A program made the position numbers and the translations under genes. DNA of 64,000 bases from positions 310,001-374,000 of the forward strand of contig JANFAH010000053.1 of assembly GCA_024663395.1 (NCBI GenBank), written 5' to 3'. The DNA is from Pisolithus tinctorius. Its lineage: Eukaryota; Basidiomycota; Agaricomycetes; Boletales; Pisolithaceae. Positions 25,412 through 37,452 of the stretch are shown here, piece after piece (position 1 is the stretch's first letter; each line of letters starts with the position of its first letter). Under the pieces are notes generated by a model. The model saw only the letters and a program-made list of their open reading frames with translations, did not search any database and was not told where the DNA came from.

Positions 25412-28209
25412 ATGTCTTCAACGGAAGCAGGGCCATCGATGATGAAAAGGCAGAATAAGAACAAAAAGAAACCAAGGCAGCCTCTACGACCGCATCAGCT
25501 CAGAAAACTCACTGAGAAGCAGGAGTTAGATGCACTCGATCGTGCAGCAATGGAATTCGTGAGCAAGCCAAGGTCTTATATATCGCAATCACCCTGCAAT
25601 TCATTTTTTCGTATAGGAGCCACCGAATGATCTGCGAGCTTTTGCCGATCTGCCCATATCGACTCACACGAAACGCGGTACGTGAATACGTGAACGTATG
25701 AACAAGCCGTGTGTGCTTACCGTTCTCAGGTCTGAAGAAGTGCTTCTTCGTTGAGATGACGGGTATTCAAGCGTCAAGCATACCTGTATCGCTCAAAGGC
25801 AAAGATGTATTGGGTGCGGCTCGTACGGGCAGTGGGAAAACACTTGCATTTTTAATCCCCACACTTGAGATTCTCTATCGTCGTAAATGGGGCCCTCAGG
25901 ATGGTCTTGGTGCTTTGATTATTTCTCCAACTCGTGAACTCGTGAGCACCATTTTTCTTGTCAAGCTCTGGTTGGTTTTTAGGGTTGTTGCAGGCAGTTC
26001 AGATTTTTGAAGTCTTGCGATCAATCGGGTGCTTCCACGGCTTCTCTGCTGGTCTTGTCATCGGAGGAAAGAGTCTCAAAGATGAACGTGACCGATTATC
26101 CAGAATGAATATTCTTGTAGCGACCCCTGGAAGGCTTCTTCAGCATCTGGATCAGACTTTCGGGTTCGAGTGTGACCACCTTCAAGTACTTGGCCAGTGG
26201 TTATTTGTATTTGCGCTTTCCAACTCTGACGTATGTATTATAGTCCTCGACGAAGCTGACCGTATACTCGACATGGGATTTGCTCGAACTCTGTCCGCGC
26301 TTCTTTCTCATCTCCCAAAATCTCGTCAGACTCTGTTGTTTTCCGCCACTCAAACCCAATCAGTTGCACAGCTAGCGCGCCTTAGCCTAAAAGACCCGGC
26401 TTTCATCGGTGTCGGCGAAGAGCAAAGTAAAATAGACACCCCCGGGACGCTGTCGCAATACTACAGTATCTGCGAGCTCGACAAAAAACTTGATGTTCTC
26501 TGGTCCTTCATCAAGGTGCATCTGCAGTCAAAAGTTCTTGTCTTCCTATCAAGTGGAAAACAAGTACGTTTTGTATTTGAAACGTTTCGTAGGATGCAGC
26601 CAGGCGTTTCATTACTCCACCTCCATGGAAAGCAGAAGCAATCTGCTAGGCTAGCGGTGTACACTCGTTTTACATCCTCACAACATGCGGTTCTCTTTGC
26701 GACTGACATCGCAGCTCGTGGGTTGGACTTCCCCTCTGTGGATTGGGTCTTGCAGGTAGATGCGCCTGAGGATGTTGAGACATATATACACCGTGTGGGT
26801 CGGACAGCACGGTATGACAGCTCGGGAAAGGGCCTTTTACTTCTACTTCCTAGTGAGGAGACGGGCATGTTGACCGCCCTTGAGAAAAAGGGGGTCAAGA
26901 TTGAGCCCATAAAAATCAGGGCCAGCAAAACGCGCAGTATTCAGAACGAGCTTCAAAAACTTGCGTTCCAAGATCCGGAGATTAAATACCTTGGACAGCG
27001 TGTACGTCGGCGTACGCGTCTCTTGTCGGCCTTCGTTCTCACATCTACTCCCAAGGCGTTGGTATCGTATGTTCGTTCCGTGCACCTTCACAGGGACAAG
27101 TCAATATTCAAGGTTAAAGACCTCCCCGTGGAGAAATATTCCGAATCGCTAGGCTTACCGGGCACCCCTAAAATCAAATTCTTGAGCAGGGAACAGACGA
27201 AGGGTCGCAAGAATGCATCTCGAATCACGACCGTGACTGAAGCCGAAATGGAGTCTGAGCGCGAAGAGGACTCATCATCTGGCGAGGGGAGTAAAAGCTC
27301 TCAGGGCCCTGACGAGAGCAGCAATTCTGAGAGCTCAGCCGAGGAAAACGAGGGTGCACTACGGAAACTGATGGAATCAGGAAGGTCGGACCTGCCTAAG
27401 GTTCGCTGCGTATTGTCCAGGATCCTGTTATTTTCTGCTCACATGGTAATGATGACATAGCCCGCTGTGCGGACAAAGTATGATCGAATGTTCGGGCGCA
27501 AAAACCAGAACATTCTTTCCGAGCATTACGCTAAGATGGTTGATCACGAGGACTCTGGTGATGAAGAGTTCATCACACTGAAGCGAGCCGATCATGATCT
27601 CCCAGATTCGAAGGAGGTCGATGGGATAGATGTTGAGGACTTGTCAAAACGGAAGCTGAAGTTATCGCGAACGAAACGAATGATTGCAAAATATGGACAG
27701 CTCGGACAGAAGCTAATATTTGATGACGACGGAAACCCGCATGAGGTGTATGAAATGGTTCCAGCCGAAGAGTTCTACAAGCATGGATCAGATTCTGTAA
27801 GGGAAGCGGGGAGAACGTTTGCGGAAGGAGAAAGAGGTCGGTTGAAGGAGGCTGATGTCTTGGATAAGCAGCTTGCCAAAGAGAAAAAGCAGGAGAAAAA
27901 GCGTAAGCATAAGGAACTCGAGAAAGGGGTGAGTGGGTGTATCTGTTTCCGTCATTATGACACTGACCAGGCTAACGTGTACAGCTTCGCAACAATGAAG
28001 AAGGGCTGCATGGACCTATTGTTGCTCCGTTGTCGGACGATGACGGTTATGTTACTCCCGACTTTGACTTACCCTCAGAAAGTGAGTCAGAAGTAGAACC
28101 ACCACCAAAACGTAGGAAGCCTTCCGCATCTGGATCACTTCTCCCCTCACGCCCACAAAATCTGGAGGACGAAGAAGAACTTGCTTTGCGCCTCTTGCGC
28201 AAGCACTGA
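25412..28209 (+). CDS. DBP4: ATP-dependent RNA helicase Dbp4/Hca4 (DEAD box)
   Basis: Nucleolar DEAD-box helicase of the small-subunit processome, needed for early 18S rRNA processing. The lysine-rich N-terminus ([20 protein letters not shown]) is followed by the Q-motif ([10 protein letters not shown]), motif I (AARTGSGKT), Ia (SPTREL), Ib (TPGRLLQHL), II (VLDEAD), III (SAT), IV ([10 protein letters not shown]), V ([10 protein letters not shown]) and VI ([10 protein letters not shown]). The C-terminal extension contains [38 protein letters not shown] and an acidic/basic tail ending LALRLLRKH. Introns are short; one is in frame inside the motif Ib-II stretch. The reading frame is intact over about 2.3 kb of coding sequence, in contrast to several neighbours. 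A decayed partial copy lies at 47.3-48.1 kb. Confidence 0.96.
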
Positions 28210-28351
28210 TGCCAGAGACAACTGCAAGCCGTTCTTCGGTTACCTTAGCCCACTCTTCGTTTCGTAGTAAATGTTCACTTCAGATATCATGTAGGTGAAC
28301 TTTGGGTATCTCGTAGTCCACCGCACGTTCCCAGCGTGCAATGCATTAGGT

Positions 28352-28912
28352 CTACATGGTGCGTCCAACAGCATGATGAGACTCTACAAGAGTGAGTGCC
28401 CGTTGTGCGATATCCTTATCATCTTGGAAGGTAAGTGTTCTGATAGCATCATCTACTGCAACGAATTCTGGACGGAAATCCTCCGAATCAGTCTGTGTAC
28501 CCTCTTCCTTTTCGCCACAAACAATGGTCAAATACCACCAGATAACTTTTGTCCCTTTCTGCCCCAGGTCTCTAAGGGTGACAGCGAAAGGTTCTCTAGA
28601 ATCATCCACGACTCGCGGCTGGTCAAGCATGTTGGTACGTGGTAGGGGAGCTCTGGTCGTCATCCTACATGGTAAAAGCTTGCACGACTACCCTGTCTCT
28701 TCGAAAGTCTCCCGAACAGCGGCCTGTTCTGTGCTTTCTCCGCAGTCCTTTCGACCCTTGGGCAGTACGTAGATGTTGTCCGCACGATCATGCAAAACGC
28801 ATATCTGCCATTTTCCCGTCGTATCACTTCGGAAGAGTACTGATCCTGCACAGATGACGAATGCCTCGCTAAAGAGGACTGGAGAGGCATGCGGCCGTGG
28901 CAATCCTTGCAT
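28352..28912 (-). CDS. Nudix hydrolase with an in-frame TAG in the domain
   Basis: Nudix-fold pyrophosphohydrolase; substrate not predictable. From the ATG at 28912 it reads FVICAGSVLFRSD, ICVLHDRADNIYVLPKGRKD and the Nudix box G-x5-E-x7-RE-x2-EE-x-G as GRKDCGESTEQAAVRETFEE plus TG. The next codon is TAG (28688-28690) where many Nudix proteins have Tyr. The same frame then continues without shift through RMTTRAPLPRTNML, DSREPFAVTLRDLG and TKVIWWYLTIVCGEK to the stop at 28352. So one substitution-type stop splits an otherwise unbroken frame of 187 codons. It could be a pseudogene, a consensus error, or a case of stop readthrough. It lies tail to tail with DBP4. Confidence 0.78.
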
Positions 28913-29233
28913 TTCTGGAAACGTGGATCAGCGATATACATCTTGCAAGCACCTTGTACCCATACAGTATGGACTCAAACCGAAGGTCCCAACTCTTGTG
29001 AACGTTTCCGGCCTAAAAGATAATGTTACATAAGCAATATGATTACGTAATAATAGTATTAGATAAGCCACTCGGGCCTTCGGCCGCTGTGGAAGCCAGC
29101 GTGGTAACAACTGCTAGCTGTATCGAGCACTACAGCCAAGGAACACGCTTTGGAACTACGAGACTTGACTACCCACACGACTTCCATCGACTTAGATACC
29201 TCAAATCTGGAGTCATTACGGACTGGGAGGACT

Positions 29234-31337
29234 ATGGCTCCAGATATTGAACATCCGGATAGCGAAAGATATCCTTTTGGAGGAATACCCAGCTCAAAGC
29301 AAGGTAGGGTGCAGACCGCGCAAGAAAGTGGTGTGAATTGACCGCCGTGAAGGAGATGTCTCTCCGTAGTCGTTCCTCGACTTGAGGTCAAGCAGTGCGA
29401 CCACACAAGAAACCCACTGACAGCGGTTGTTCCCCGTCCTTTCGTCATCGCATGCTCATGGTTTCTATATAGCAGGCGATAGGCGACTGTTAATCAAGCT
29501 CGGCTTGTCGTTCTTCCTTTTCGGGCTCATCAATAACGGTATGTCTAGCCCCAGATGTAGAACGTCGAATATAATGCTGAAGCCAATACAGTTCTTTACG
29601 TGATCATTTTATCTGCTGCGCTTGATCTTGTACCACCATCCACTCCCAAAGGCATCATCGCCTTCTGTAATATCGCCCCGGCGCTACTTGCGAAACTCGG
29701 ATGGCCGTACATGTTGAAGGGCAAAATAAGATATACCAGACGTATCATCGGATGCTGCTTACTTAGTTTCACTGGCATGCTGGTAAGCGAAAGCTACTTG
29801 TGCGACGTTAGGAGGGTTAAAGGGTATTCTCAGGCCGTTGCCCTGCACGAAGCTTTACTTTCAAGGCTCTTTGGAATCTGCCTCGCTTCCCTCTCTTCTG
29901 GTGAGCGTGAGCGTTTATGTCCCGCTTATGATGAATTCTAAAGTGACGCAGGCCTCGGTGAACTCACCTTCCTACAGTTGTCTACCACTTACAGCCCAGC
30001 GGCCATCGGGGGCCATAGCGTCGGGTAAGCCGAATGTATGTCTTGGTTGGTAATGTTGAGTTGAGTACCTTCCAGCTATTGGTCATCCGGAACTGGAGCT
30101 GCAGGACTTCTCGGCGCTTTCCTTTGGTGGGAATTACGTGCGTTAGGTGTTGAAGTTGGCGTTGGGATCTCATCGGTAAGTCAGCGGGACTTGCAGAATG
30201 GCGTACAGTGGACTGAACCATGTTCCTTCCAAGGTACTGCCATTTGTTATGCCACTCACGTACTTCCTTCTACTTCCACGGCCGGCTGCTTTCCTTGATC
30301 CTACAACCTCTATTGCCTATTCTGCACTTCCATTCGATGATCCTGAGATACCCACAATCGACACGTCGGAAGCGTCTTCACTTCTCGAGAACGAGCCTAA
30401 ATCCGAAGCGGTTTTCCTGACAGCTGCAGACAAGTGGCGATTGTTGAAACCTATGCTATTCAAATACATGCTCCCACTTTGTGAGCTTTCGTGCTTTGCT
30501 GTATACGTGCAGGTGTACTAATAGCCTTTGGTAGTCTGTGTTTACCTTGTGAGTACATTTCTGCAACGATACCGAAGCACTCACCCTTGTCATCATAAAT
30601 CATAGTACGAATATACTATCAATCAAGTAAGTTATTCATCGCACTCGAGAACGCAAGTTTCTGAGTCCACTTTCAGGGTATCGCGCCGACCCTTCTGTAC
30701 CCAGTGCCTTCGCCGGAACGATACGGCCTTTTAAGCAAAATCATACATTCTGTGAGGGACTATTACCCACTGTGGCAGGTACGTCGCACATTCTGCCACT
30801 CTTTAGACAATGACCCACCCACGGTACCTTGGATTTATGTAGCTTGTTTACCAAACGACGGTATTCATATCTCGTTCTTCTATATCTCTTGGAATTCCGC
30901 CATTGTCTGTTCGACTCCTTCCACTGCCAGCTATAGTCCAACTTGCGATTCTGATAACCTTGGCATATGAATCGGCATTTGGCATATTCTCTGAAGATTA
31001 TGAAGGGCACAGTATCGCGTTTGTTTTTGTTCTCGTCAGCATGGAGGGCATCTGTGGCGGCCTCGCTTAGTGAGTCTTCTAGTCCGTGACCACGGATGAT
31101 ACCTGAACGTTTTTCGTTAGTGTCAACGTTTTCTATCGGATCAACCAAGAGCGTCCGGATCCGTCGACTGTGGAGAACGAGGAGCTGGCGAAACAGGAAT
31201 GCGAGTTCAAGATTGGTTCATTAGGATTTTCAGACAGTTCGGGCATCCTGTTTGCTTCTCTCTTGGCCATGCCAACTGAGATAGAGCTTTGCAAGCTACA
31301 AGTGGCAAGAGGAAAACTCCTTTGCCAAGGGCTGTAA
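29234..31337 (+). CDS. BTN1: CLN3/battenin family vacuolar membrane protein, copy 1
   Basis: Lysosome/vacuole multispanning membrane protein of the CLN3 (Batten disease) family, linked to vacuolar pH and amino-acid transport. Spliced exons give KLGLSFFLFGLINN, VIILSAALDLVPPSTPKGII (family hallmark), RLFGICLASLSSG, LGELTFLQLSTTYSPAAIGG, GAAGLLGAFLWWELRALGV, PFVMPLTYFLLLPRPAAF, SLGIPPLSVRLLPLPAIVQL, VSMEGICGGLAYVNVFYRIN and the C-terminal DSSGILFASLLAMPTEIEL. About ten introns; no frameshift needed. An in-frame sequence continues upstream of the chosen ATG (29234, MAPDIEHPDSERYPF) to a TAA with no other ATG, so this is the first ATG in that exon; a further 5' exon is possible. A second copy lies inverted at 48.1-50.3 kb. 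Confidence 0.93.
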
Positions 31338-31493
31338 TGTGCATTGCACTTCCTTATGCCTACACTACACTATGACTACTGCTATTAATCATCTTGATCA
31401 ATTTTGTACAGTAGGTGTACCAGAGGTGAGAGAAATGCGACACCCACAGAAACTACAAGATGTATAAAGGGCCTGCTGGACAACTGGGGACAT

Positions 31494-34400
31494 CTACATT
31501 GGGAAGGGTCTTGGGGACCCAACATAAATGCCGAACGACTGCCAGGTCTCCTGCAGGTGATGTTCAGGTACATAGTCGGTCGCGGGATGAAATGCAACGG
31601 GTTGGGTCGCTGGAATGTGATTAAAAGAGGAATGTACAGAGTTGCGATGCTGCGACCCAACCCCACTTTGTTGCAAGGAGTATGGCTGACGGTCGACGAC
31701 AGAGTCCGAATGAAAATAGTGTGACCGATTGTTATGCGGGAATGTTGAATCCGAGTAACTACTTATGTCATTTCCGTAGTGTTCGACTTGATGTGGGTCC
31801 GGAGGTGGAGGGTGAGACATGTGGTTACGACATGGCAGCGGGAATTCCGACCGAGAGTGAGAGAACTGGCTCGCATCTGGTTGGAACTGGTGCGGCCCAA
31901 TCGACGGTACAGGTGAGGAGAAATGAAGCTGCGCACGTTGTTCGGTAACCTGCTCCATCGACTGACGATCCCTGTGACTCCTTCCGTGCCATGTCGTAGA
32001 GTACCCAATAGAAGATGTCGGCGGAAACGGAGGATGTCGTGCAACCCCAGGAAATGAGGAATGGGCGGGTTGCCATTGGTTCTCCGTAGTCAGTGATCCG
32101 CCCTCAAGAGGAGCCTCACTATCTTGTTCGGAACAGCCATCATCCCATCGAGCGTCAGATATCTCAGAGTTGAGATGTCCATCAAAATCCAACCACTGTT
32201 CGCGCAGCATAGGATGTAAGTTCGGGAAGTTTGTAACTTCCGTGTCTGAGGTGCCAGCTATCTCAGGCTGGGTAGGGTCTTCTATGGCAGCAGTGACAGA
32301 GCGACCGCTGCCGGATCCCAGTGTGGGCCTCACCGGTGCCTTTATTGATACCTTGCGGGTCTGACCACTGAAGATAGTCAGCTCGTCTTTGGGTCCGTCG
32401 TGGGCCGATAGAGTAAAAATGTCCTTGTTATGGTCCACTACTGGAGTAGAAGTCTTATGGGCGTTCTCTGCCTTTTGCAAGAGTCGCTGAAGGATAGGCT
32501 GCGGAGCTCGTCAACAGAGTGTAACAGTATACCACAACGTACGAACCAGAAATTTGCCCGCACGACTACCATATGTAGAGGCATCTTTGAAGAGGTCAAC
32601 AGCCTGGTCGTAGTTGTTAGCGTTGCGGCCAGCTCAGCTACTATATTGCTAACCCTGCGAAATCCTGCCAGGGCGGCACTGGTAACCTTCGACCGTGTGC
32701 CTCTGCTAGTAGTGTGCGTCACCACAGAGGATAGTACAACCTGTAGAAATCAGAAGGGGTCGCCAAAGATCGTAACTGTCTTACAGCAGACGAAAATGCG
32801 TGCGACCATATACACCACAAACGTGCGACTTGGACGGGATGGAGGTCAAATTGATTGCGTAGGCTCGCAAGAAATTCCCAGGAACTTCGATAGCCCGCTA
32901 AGAACGAAGGTGCATATGGGCTTTTCATTGGATTCGCAGGGTTGCTGGAGACAGCCTCGGCAAAGAAACATCGATGAATATACAGCAGAGCTATGCAGCA
33001 GAGGTTAGTGAGCAAGTAAGGAGTTGGTCATATCACGGTAGTACGGACTCATATTCCGGTAATTAGAAGGCATGTAGTATTTCATTGTCTCCTCCAGTCC
33101 TGCCCCCGCCTTAGGAGGACACTGTGCATAGATCGGTAAATTCATATCTCGAATCTTCCGATCAAGCTCAGTGATATCAGAGTACTTCGGGACTTTTGCA
33201 GCTTGCATGTGCTTAATTACAGCAGACACACATTCACGTGCAAATTTCGCTCTCCAGGCTGGAACTGTCAAAAAGCGAAGTTCAGCCGGTTAGTGAGTAG
33301 GAACCCATACCACGTACAACTAGGAACCACGGAGCCATCATCGTTAATACTTGCATCTGGATCATTCGGTAGTTCACAGTCAACATATGGCAGGTGAAAT
33401 GTTGCGACGCGTCCCGTTGCAAGTGCCTGATGTGTCACATTCCCCCGAATTAATTTTCCACTTCATCAAGTGCATGATCCTACCTGCCAACAGTCAGTGA
33501 TGTAGAGTTCCCAGAATAAAGACCGTCTTTTCTGGACTTCTGAGGACGGTAGATGCCAGCGAACGCAATCACGATCTGAATCTGGGTAAGTTGATGAATG
33601 GGCGTTGGGTTCAAGGCTTACGGAGGCCAATCTAACGAGAGGGATTTTAAGGCAAAGCCGAGCAAAGAATAGGCTCACGCACACTTTGCGCCAACCTCGT
33701 TGCAAGCCCGAGTATATTCCACATGCCCTCAACGTTATTGTCACCACCGAAAACTCCCTGAACCATGGCCAGTAGTGCAAGCGCTTGCACGGTCGCGACA
33801 GACGGCGTCCGGTCTAACACTGGCTCAAGGTTCAGCGCCGCCCTCGTTAGCTCGACATATATACGTGCTTCCTCATTATCGGGTGCGGAAGGCAGTGCAT
33901 CATCCATCTGCGCCCCAAGACAAAATACAACGAAGAGTAAAGCTAGGTCGTGTGGGCCTTTGCTGAAATGTTCAGTGCTGGATTCCAATGTGGACGTCAC
34001 TGGGCCCGAAGGGATAAGATCTCTAGCTTCAGTGTACCACGATGGAAGACACTCTTCCATCAACTGTTGCCTGGTCACTGGGCCGAAGAACCACGGTGCT
34101 TGGGACAAATACAGTTCACTTAGTTGGTGAGCACGTTTCCAAGGAGGAAGCCAGTTGTGTATTAGGTAGTCGAGATCAAGGGCGCCTTGGAATGCGGGCG
34201 GGGGGAATGGAAACAATGCTGAAAGGCGCTTCACTTTCTTGGGCAAGTCACACGACGAGCCAGTGTCTCCTGTAACCGATGGCAGTGAAACACCGGCGGT
34301 TTCTCCCTAACAAAATTTTTAGCTCCCTTGCAGAAGGCATCCCGTTGCGGACTCACTATCAGTAAGCTCTGCCAAGTTGGCGATCAATGAGCCTCTGGCA

Positions 34401-35116
34401 TCTGTGAAGCACCATATATGCCACACACCTCCGCACCAGCAGAGGGACCATAAAATGTCGCGGCACCGTCGTCCCTCAATGCCAACGTACCAAACGCTTC
34501 GATATTGCTAGACAGCTCGTCCACGTTTGAATTCCCACTGGCGGTAGTGTCCTCCTCCGCAGCGGCATAGAGTTCGATGCTAGACTTGACCGAAAGTAGA
34601 TCCCTGCTTAGCAGAGGATGTTGCTCGCCAGGCGAGACGCTCGATTGCAAGATTGCAAGTGCATCCTCAAGATGTCGGATGCGATCACTCATTCGAGACA
34701 TCTTATCATGAAGTTGTTCCGTGTCCGCTAAAACGAACCTATCGCAGCACGATCGTTATATATGGCTAACAGATCCGTCGTTCCTAGTACTCACCGAGTA
34801 CCCTGGCCAGTGATAAGGCTCCCTAATCAAACCGATAGATTAACGATTGCCGAGTGCTCTCTAACAGTTTGACTCGCCGTTGGGACAGATGGCAGAGCAA
34901 CCTCGACGTGTACACGACGAACATGGCACTGTCTTGTCGCATCTTAATTTCAACCTGGAAAACAAATGCTCAAGCAGAGTTGTATGGGATATCAGAAAGT
35001 ACGTAGGGATACCTTCGACACTCTGCACACGATATCGCACCTCGGTTGCGTTTCTGCTCCTTGTCGATGGATTTCTGGATAACCTTTCCCTCCGAGCGAG
35101 CATTCTCGCGCGGCAT
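31494..35116 (-). CDS. Zn2Cys6 fungal-specific transcription factor (fungal_trans domain)
   Basis: Nuclear transcription regulator. From the ATG at 35116 (MPRENARSEGKVIQK) the first two exons join across a short intron (GTATCC...TTCCAG) to give the complete six-cysteine cluster CAECRRLKLRCDKTVPCSSC plus TRRGCSAIC. A coiled-coil-like linker (MSRMSDRIRHLEDALAILQ) follows. The fungal_trans regulatory domain comes next: DLDYLIHNWLPPWKRAHQLS, ALLAMVQGVFGGDNNVEGMW, then SEVQKRRSLFWELYITDCWQ, then MNLPIYAQCP. The large last exon (31494-32480) is Ser/Pro/His-rich, with FDGHLNSEISDARWDDG and many HSS/SHS runs, typical of an activation or low-complexity tail. The junction FWF|RLLQKAENAHKTS joins in frame and no frameshift is required. 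Target genes are unknown. Confidence 0.9.
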
Positions 35117-35119
35117 TAG

Positions 35120-36130
35120 AAACGCACTTCACTGGACTGGAAAACACTGGGAAAGATAGCACGAGGATGACAGCACATCCGCATGTATTTGAAGGTCATG
35201 ACACCGAGCGCTATTCTACTGTACCACTCACCGTGTTAGGTAACGCTAAATGTTAAATTAGCCATTTTAATTACGAGAGCCTAGAGCCCGCAAGTTGATC
35301 ACCTGTTATGCCGCAGAACGCATTGCGAATGTGATGGTGTCCTTCACCGCAACACATTTTATTATGTACGCGAGGTCCATTCACGGGGGTCATGTTTTTC
35401 ATCACCAATGACGCCTTTACTAGGAGGTGAAGTTTGGATTCTTCAAGGTTCTGCCGGGGTCCGTAGGGACTATACTGTGCAATATGACAGGGGATAGCAT
35501 GCGGGACACCGGGAAGCTTCTGGGTGTCATGGTGGCACCCCCTGGTAGAGGCAGGCACTTTTCAGCGTGCGTGCCCAGAATTTTTCCGATGTCCGCGCAG
35601 TGGTCTGCTCACCTGCGTTCCTTGCAGCGGAAAAGACCACGTAAGTGGACTCGATGGTGTTTCCCTCTCATGTACAGATGACAGTACCTGACAGGAGGCC
35701 GAATTATTAATGGGGCAGTTTCGCAGTAGCCTGACTGCTTAAACATTTTGCAACGGCGGCATGAGATAAAGCCGTGGATCGCCTCGACCACGATCCACTT
35801 ACAGGGTGTGAGGCCAAGTGCTGCAGTCGATCGACGTGCGACCACGGACAGCCGAGTAAAGATTAAGGCATGCGCATTGCGTGTGGCCCCTAGGATCCGT
35901 CCCGAGAGGACCGGGTCAGTATTCACCTGGTGAAAATAAACTGGGAAAAGTGCACCGGCAAGGTATGTCCATTGGAATGACAGATTTCCCTCCCACTGTG
36001 AAGACTGAATATATATAGGTGATGACCCGGGCTACATGAGCAAGAAATTATATACGGTGATCGGGGAGATATCATTAAAGCAACTACACTGTCATTACTA
36101 TTACCTTGGACCACCATCAAACTCCGTCAC
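35120..36130. other. Intergenic interval between Yop1-like and Zn2Cys6 genes
   Basis: About 1 kb with only short overlapping open frames on both strands and no recognisable domain. It should hold the promoter of the Zn2Cys6 gene at its right-hand end. No mobile-element signature seen. Confidence 0.5.
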
Positions 36131-36135
36131 TCCCT

Positions 36136-37111
36136 TTAGTCCGACTTCTGCTTCCCAGATGCCGACCAGTTCATCCCAAACCAACTGCCGGGCCGCGCAG
36201 CAGTAGTCTCTGGCCCAGGCCCAGGCCCTTCCCTACTGCCAACGTCGTATCCTTCTGTATCACTCGGCACATCCACTTCTTCAAAACGACTGGACCCCAT
36301 TCGTTCACGTAAGTCCGAATCAGAAGAGTTGCGAGAAGGCGGCTCGACTTGGTGTCGATGAGCATGTTCCTGGCGGCCGGCACCAGAAAGTCTAGGAGAA
36401 TTGACGGGGGACCGCCAACTATCAGTCGATGCGGTACCCTGGTGGAGGAAGGCAGCTCCTGAAGCTATGATGCCTGGGCCATATGAGCGCCATAGACCCA
36501 TAACAAGTTGAGCGGGCCCGGATGCAGGGTCCGTGAGGTTTGGCGCAGCACCTGTGTGAGTTGCTGCAGAGAGACCGCCAGAAGACTGAATTTGAGAAGT
36601 CTGTCCAAGCACGCCTGAAACCTGTTCCCAGATGGCACGGAACCGCTCCTGCATGAAGGCGTACAGACGAGCCTTGAATGATGCAAGGGTCGCATCAATC
36701 TCGGCTTCGTGAGAATGAAAGAAGGGTTGTAGGTGATTGATGTAGATATACGAGGATCCCTGCGTCTGCGGAAGTACGAGGTAAAGTAGGAAGAGCGTCT
36801 TCAGGAAGTAATACATTGGGATCCTGGGTTGTAAAATGAGTGCGGTATGAAGCGGCTAAACTAACGACGCACCATGACACCAGCCATTCGGCAACGTATT
36901 CAACCCCAACTATGCATCCCAGCACGGACCAGTACATGAGCCACCGCTCAATGTCTTGTTCACACGCCGGCCTGCGCGACAGCGTCTTGTAGGACGCATA
37001 TCCTGGATAGAGGAAGGCAACAACCGAGCTAGATCGCAGATTGTTAGCAGCAACACGAGCTGTGCACTCGACTACCTGCCTGGTTAAAGATGAAATCAAG
37101 TAGAAGAACAT
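36136..37111 (-). CDS. Yop1/REEP (TB2/DP1/HVA22) family ER-shaping protein
   Basis: ER membrane protein of the TB2/DP1/HVA22 family, whose hairpins curve tubular ER. The ATG at 37111 gives MFFYLISSLT; a 50-nt intron is followed by SSVVAFLYPGYASYKTLSRR, then DIERWLMYWSVLGCIVGVEY, VAEWLVSW. The next intron restores SWIPMYYFLKTLFLLYLVLP and QTQGSSYIYINHLQPFF, both family hallmarks. An unusually long Ser/Gly/Pro-rich C-terminal tail (about 160 residues) ends GMNWSASGKQKSD at 36136; plain Yop1 lacks this, so the protein resembles the longer REEP1-4-like fungal members. No frameshift. Secure family assignment. Confidence 0.9.
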
Positions 37112-37452
37112 GACCGTCGCAAGGGATCTTGAATTCGAGCGCAGTTGCCACTGCGGGCCTGCACAAGTACCGCTGCTGGCAGGCTGGCTTACCACGCGTC
37201 ACGCGGATTACGTGGTCAACTCGCTTATGTAATCAGTAACCCCTGCATAACGTACACTACAGCAGACATATGTACCGCAACCCGCACCCAGCTTACAACC
37301 TCCAACCGCCACCAGCTCCAACCTAAATCGAGGGAAAATAACATAGCTAAACGCATGCACAAAGCGCTCCCCGCTGCCGAATAGGTAAACTGGTATGCAC
37401 TACGCTGGAACGTCCCGTTGCAGAGGAATTCGAGTGGAGAGAAAGCGCAGTT

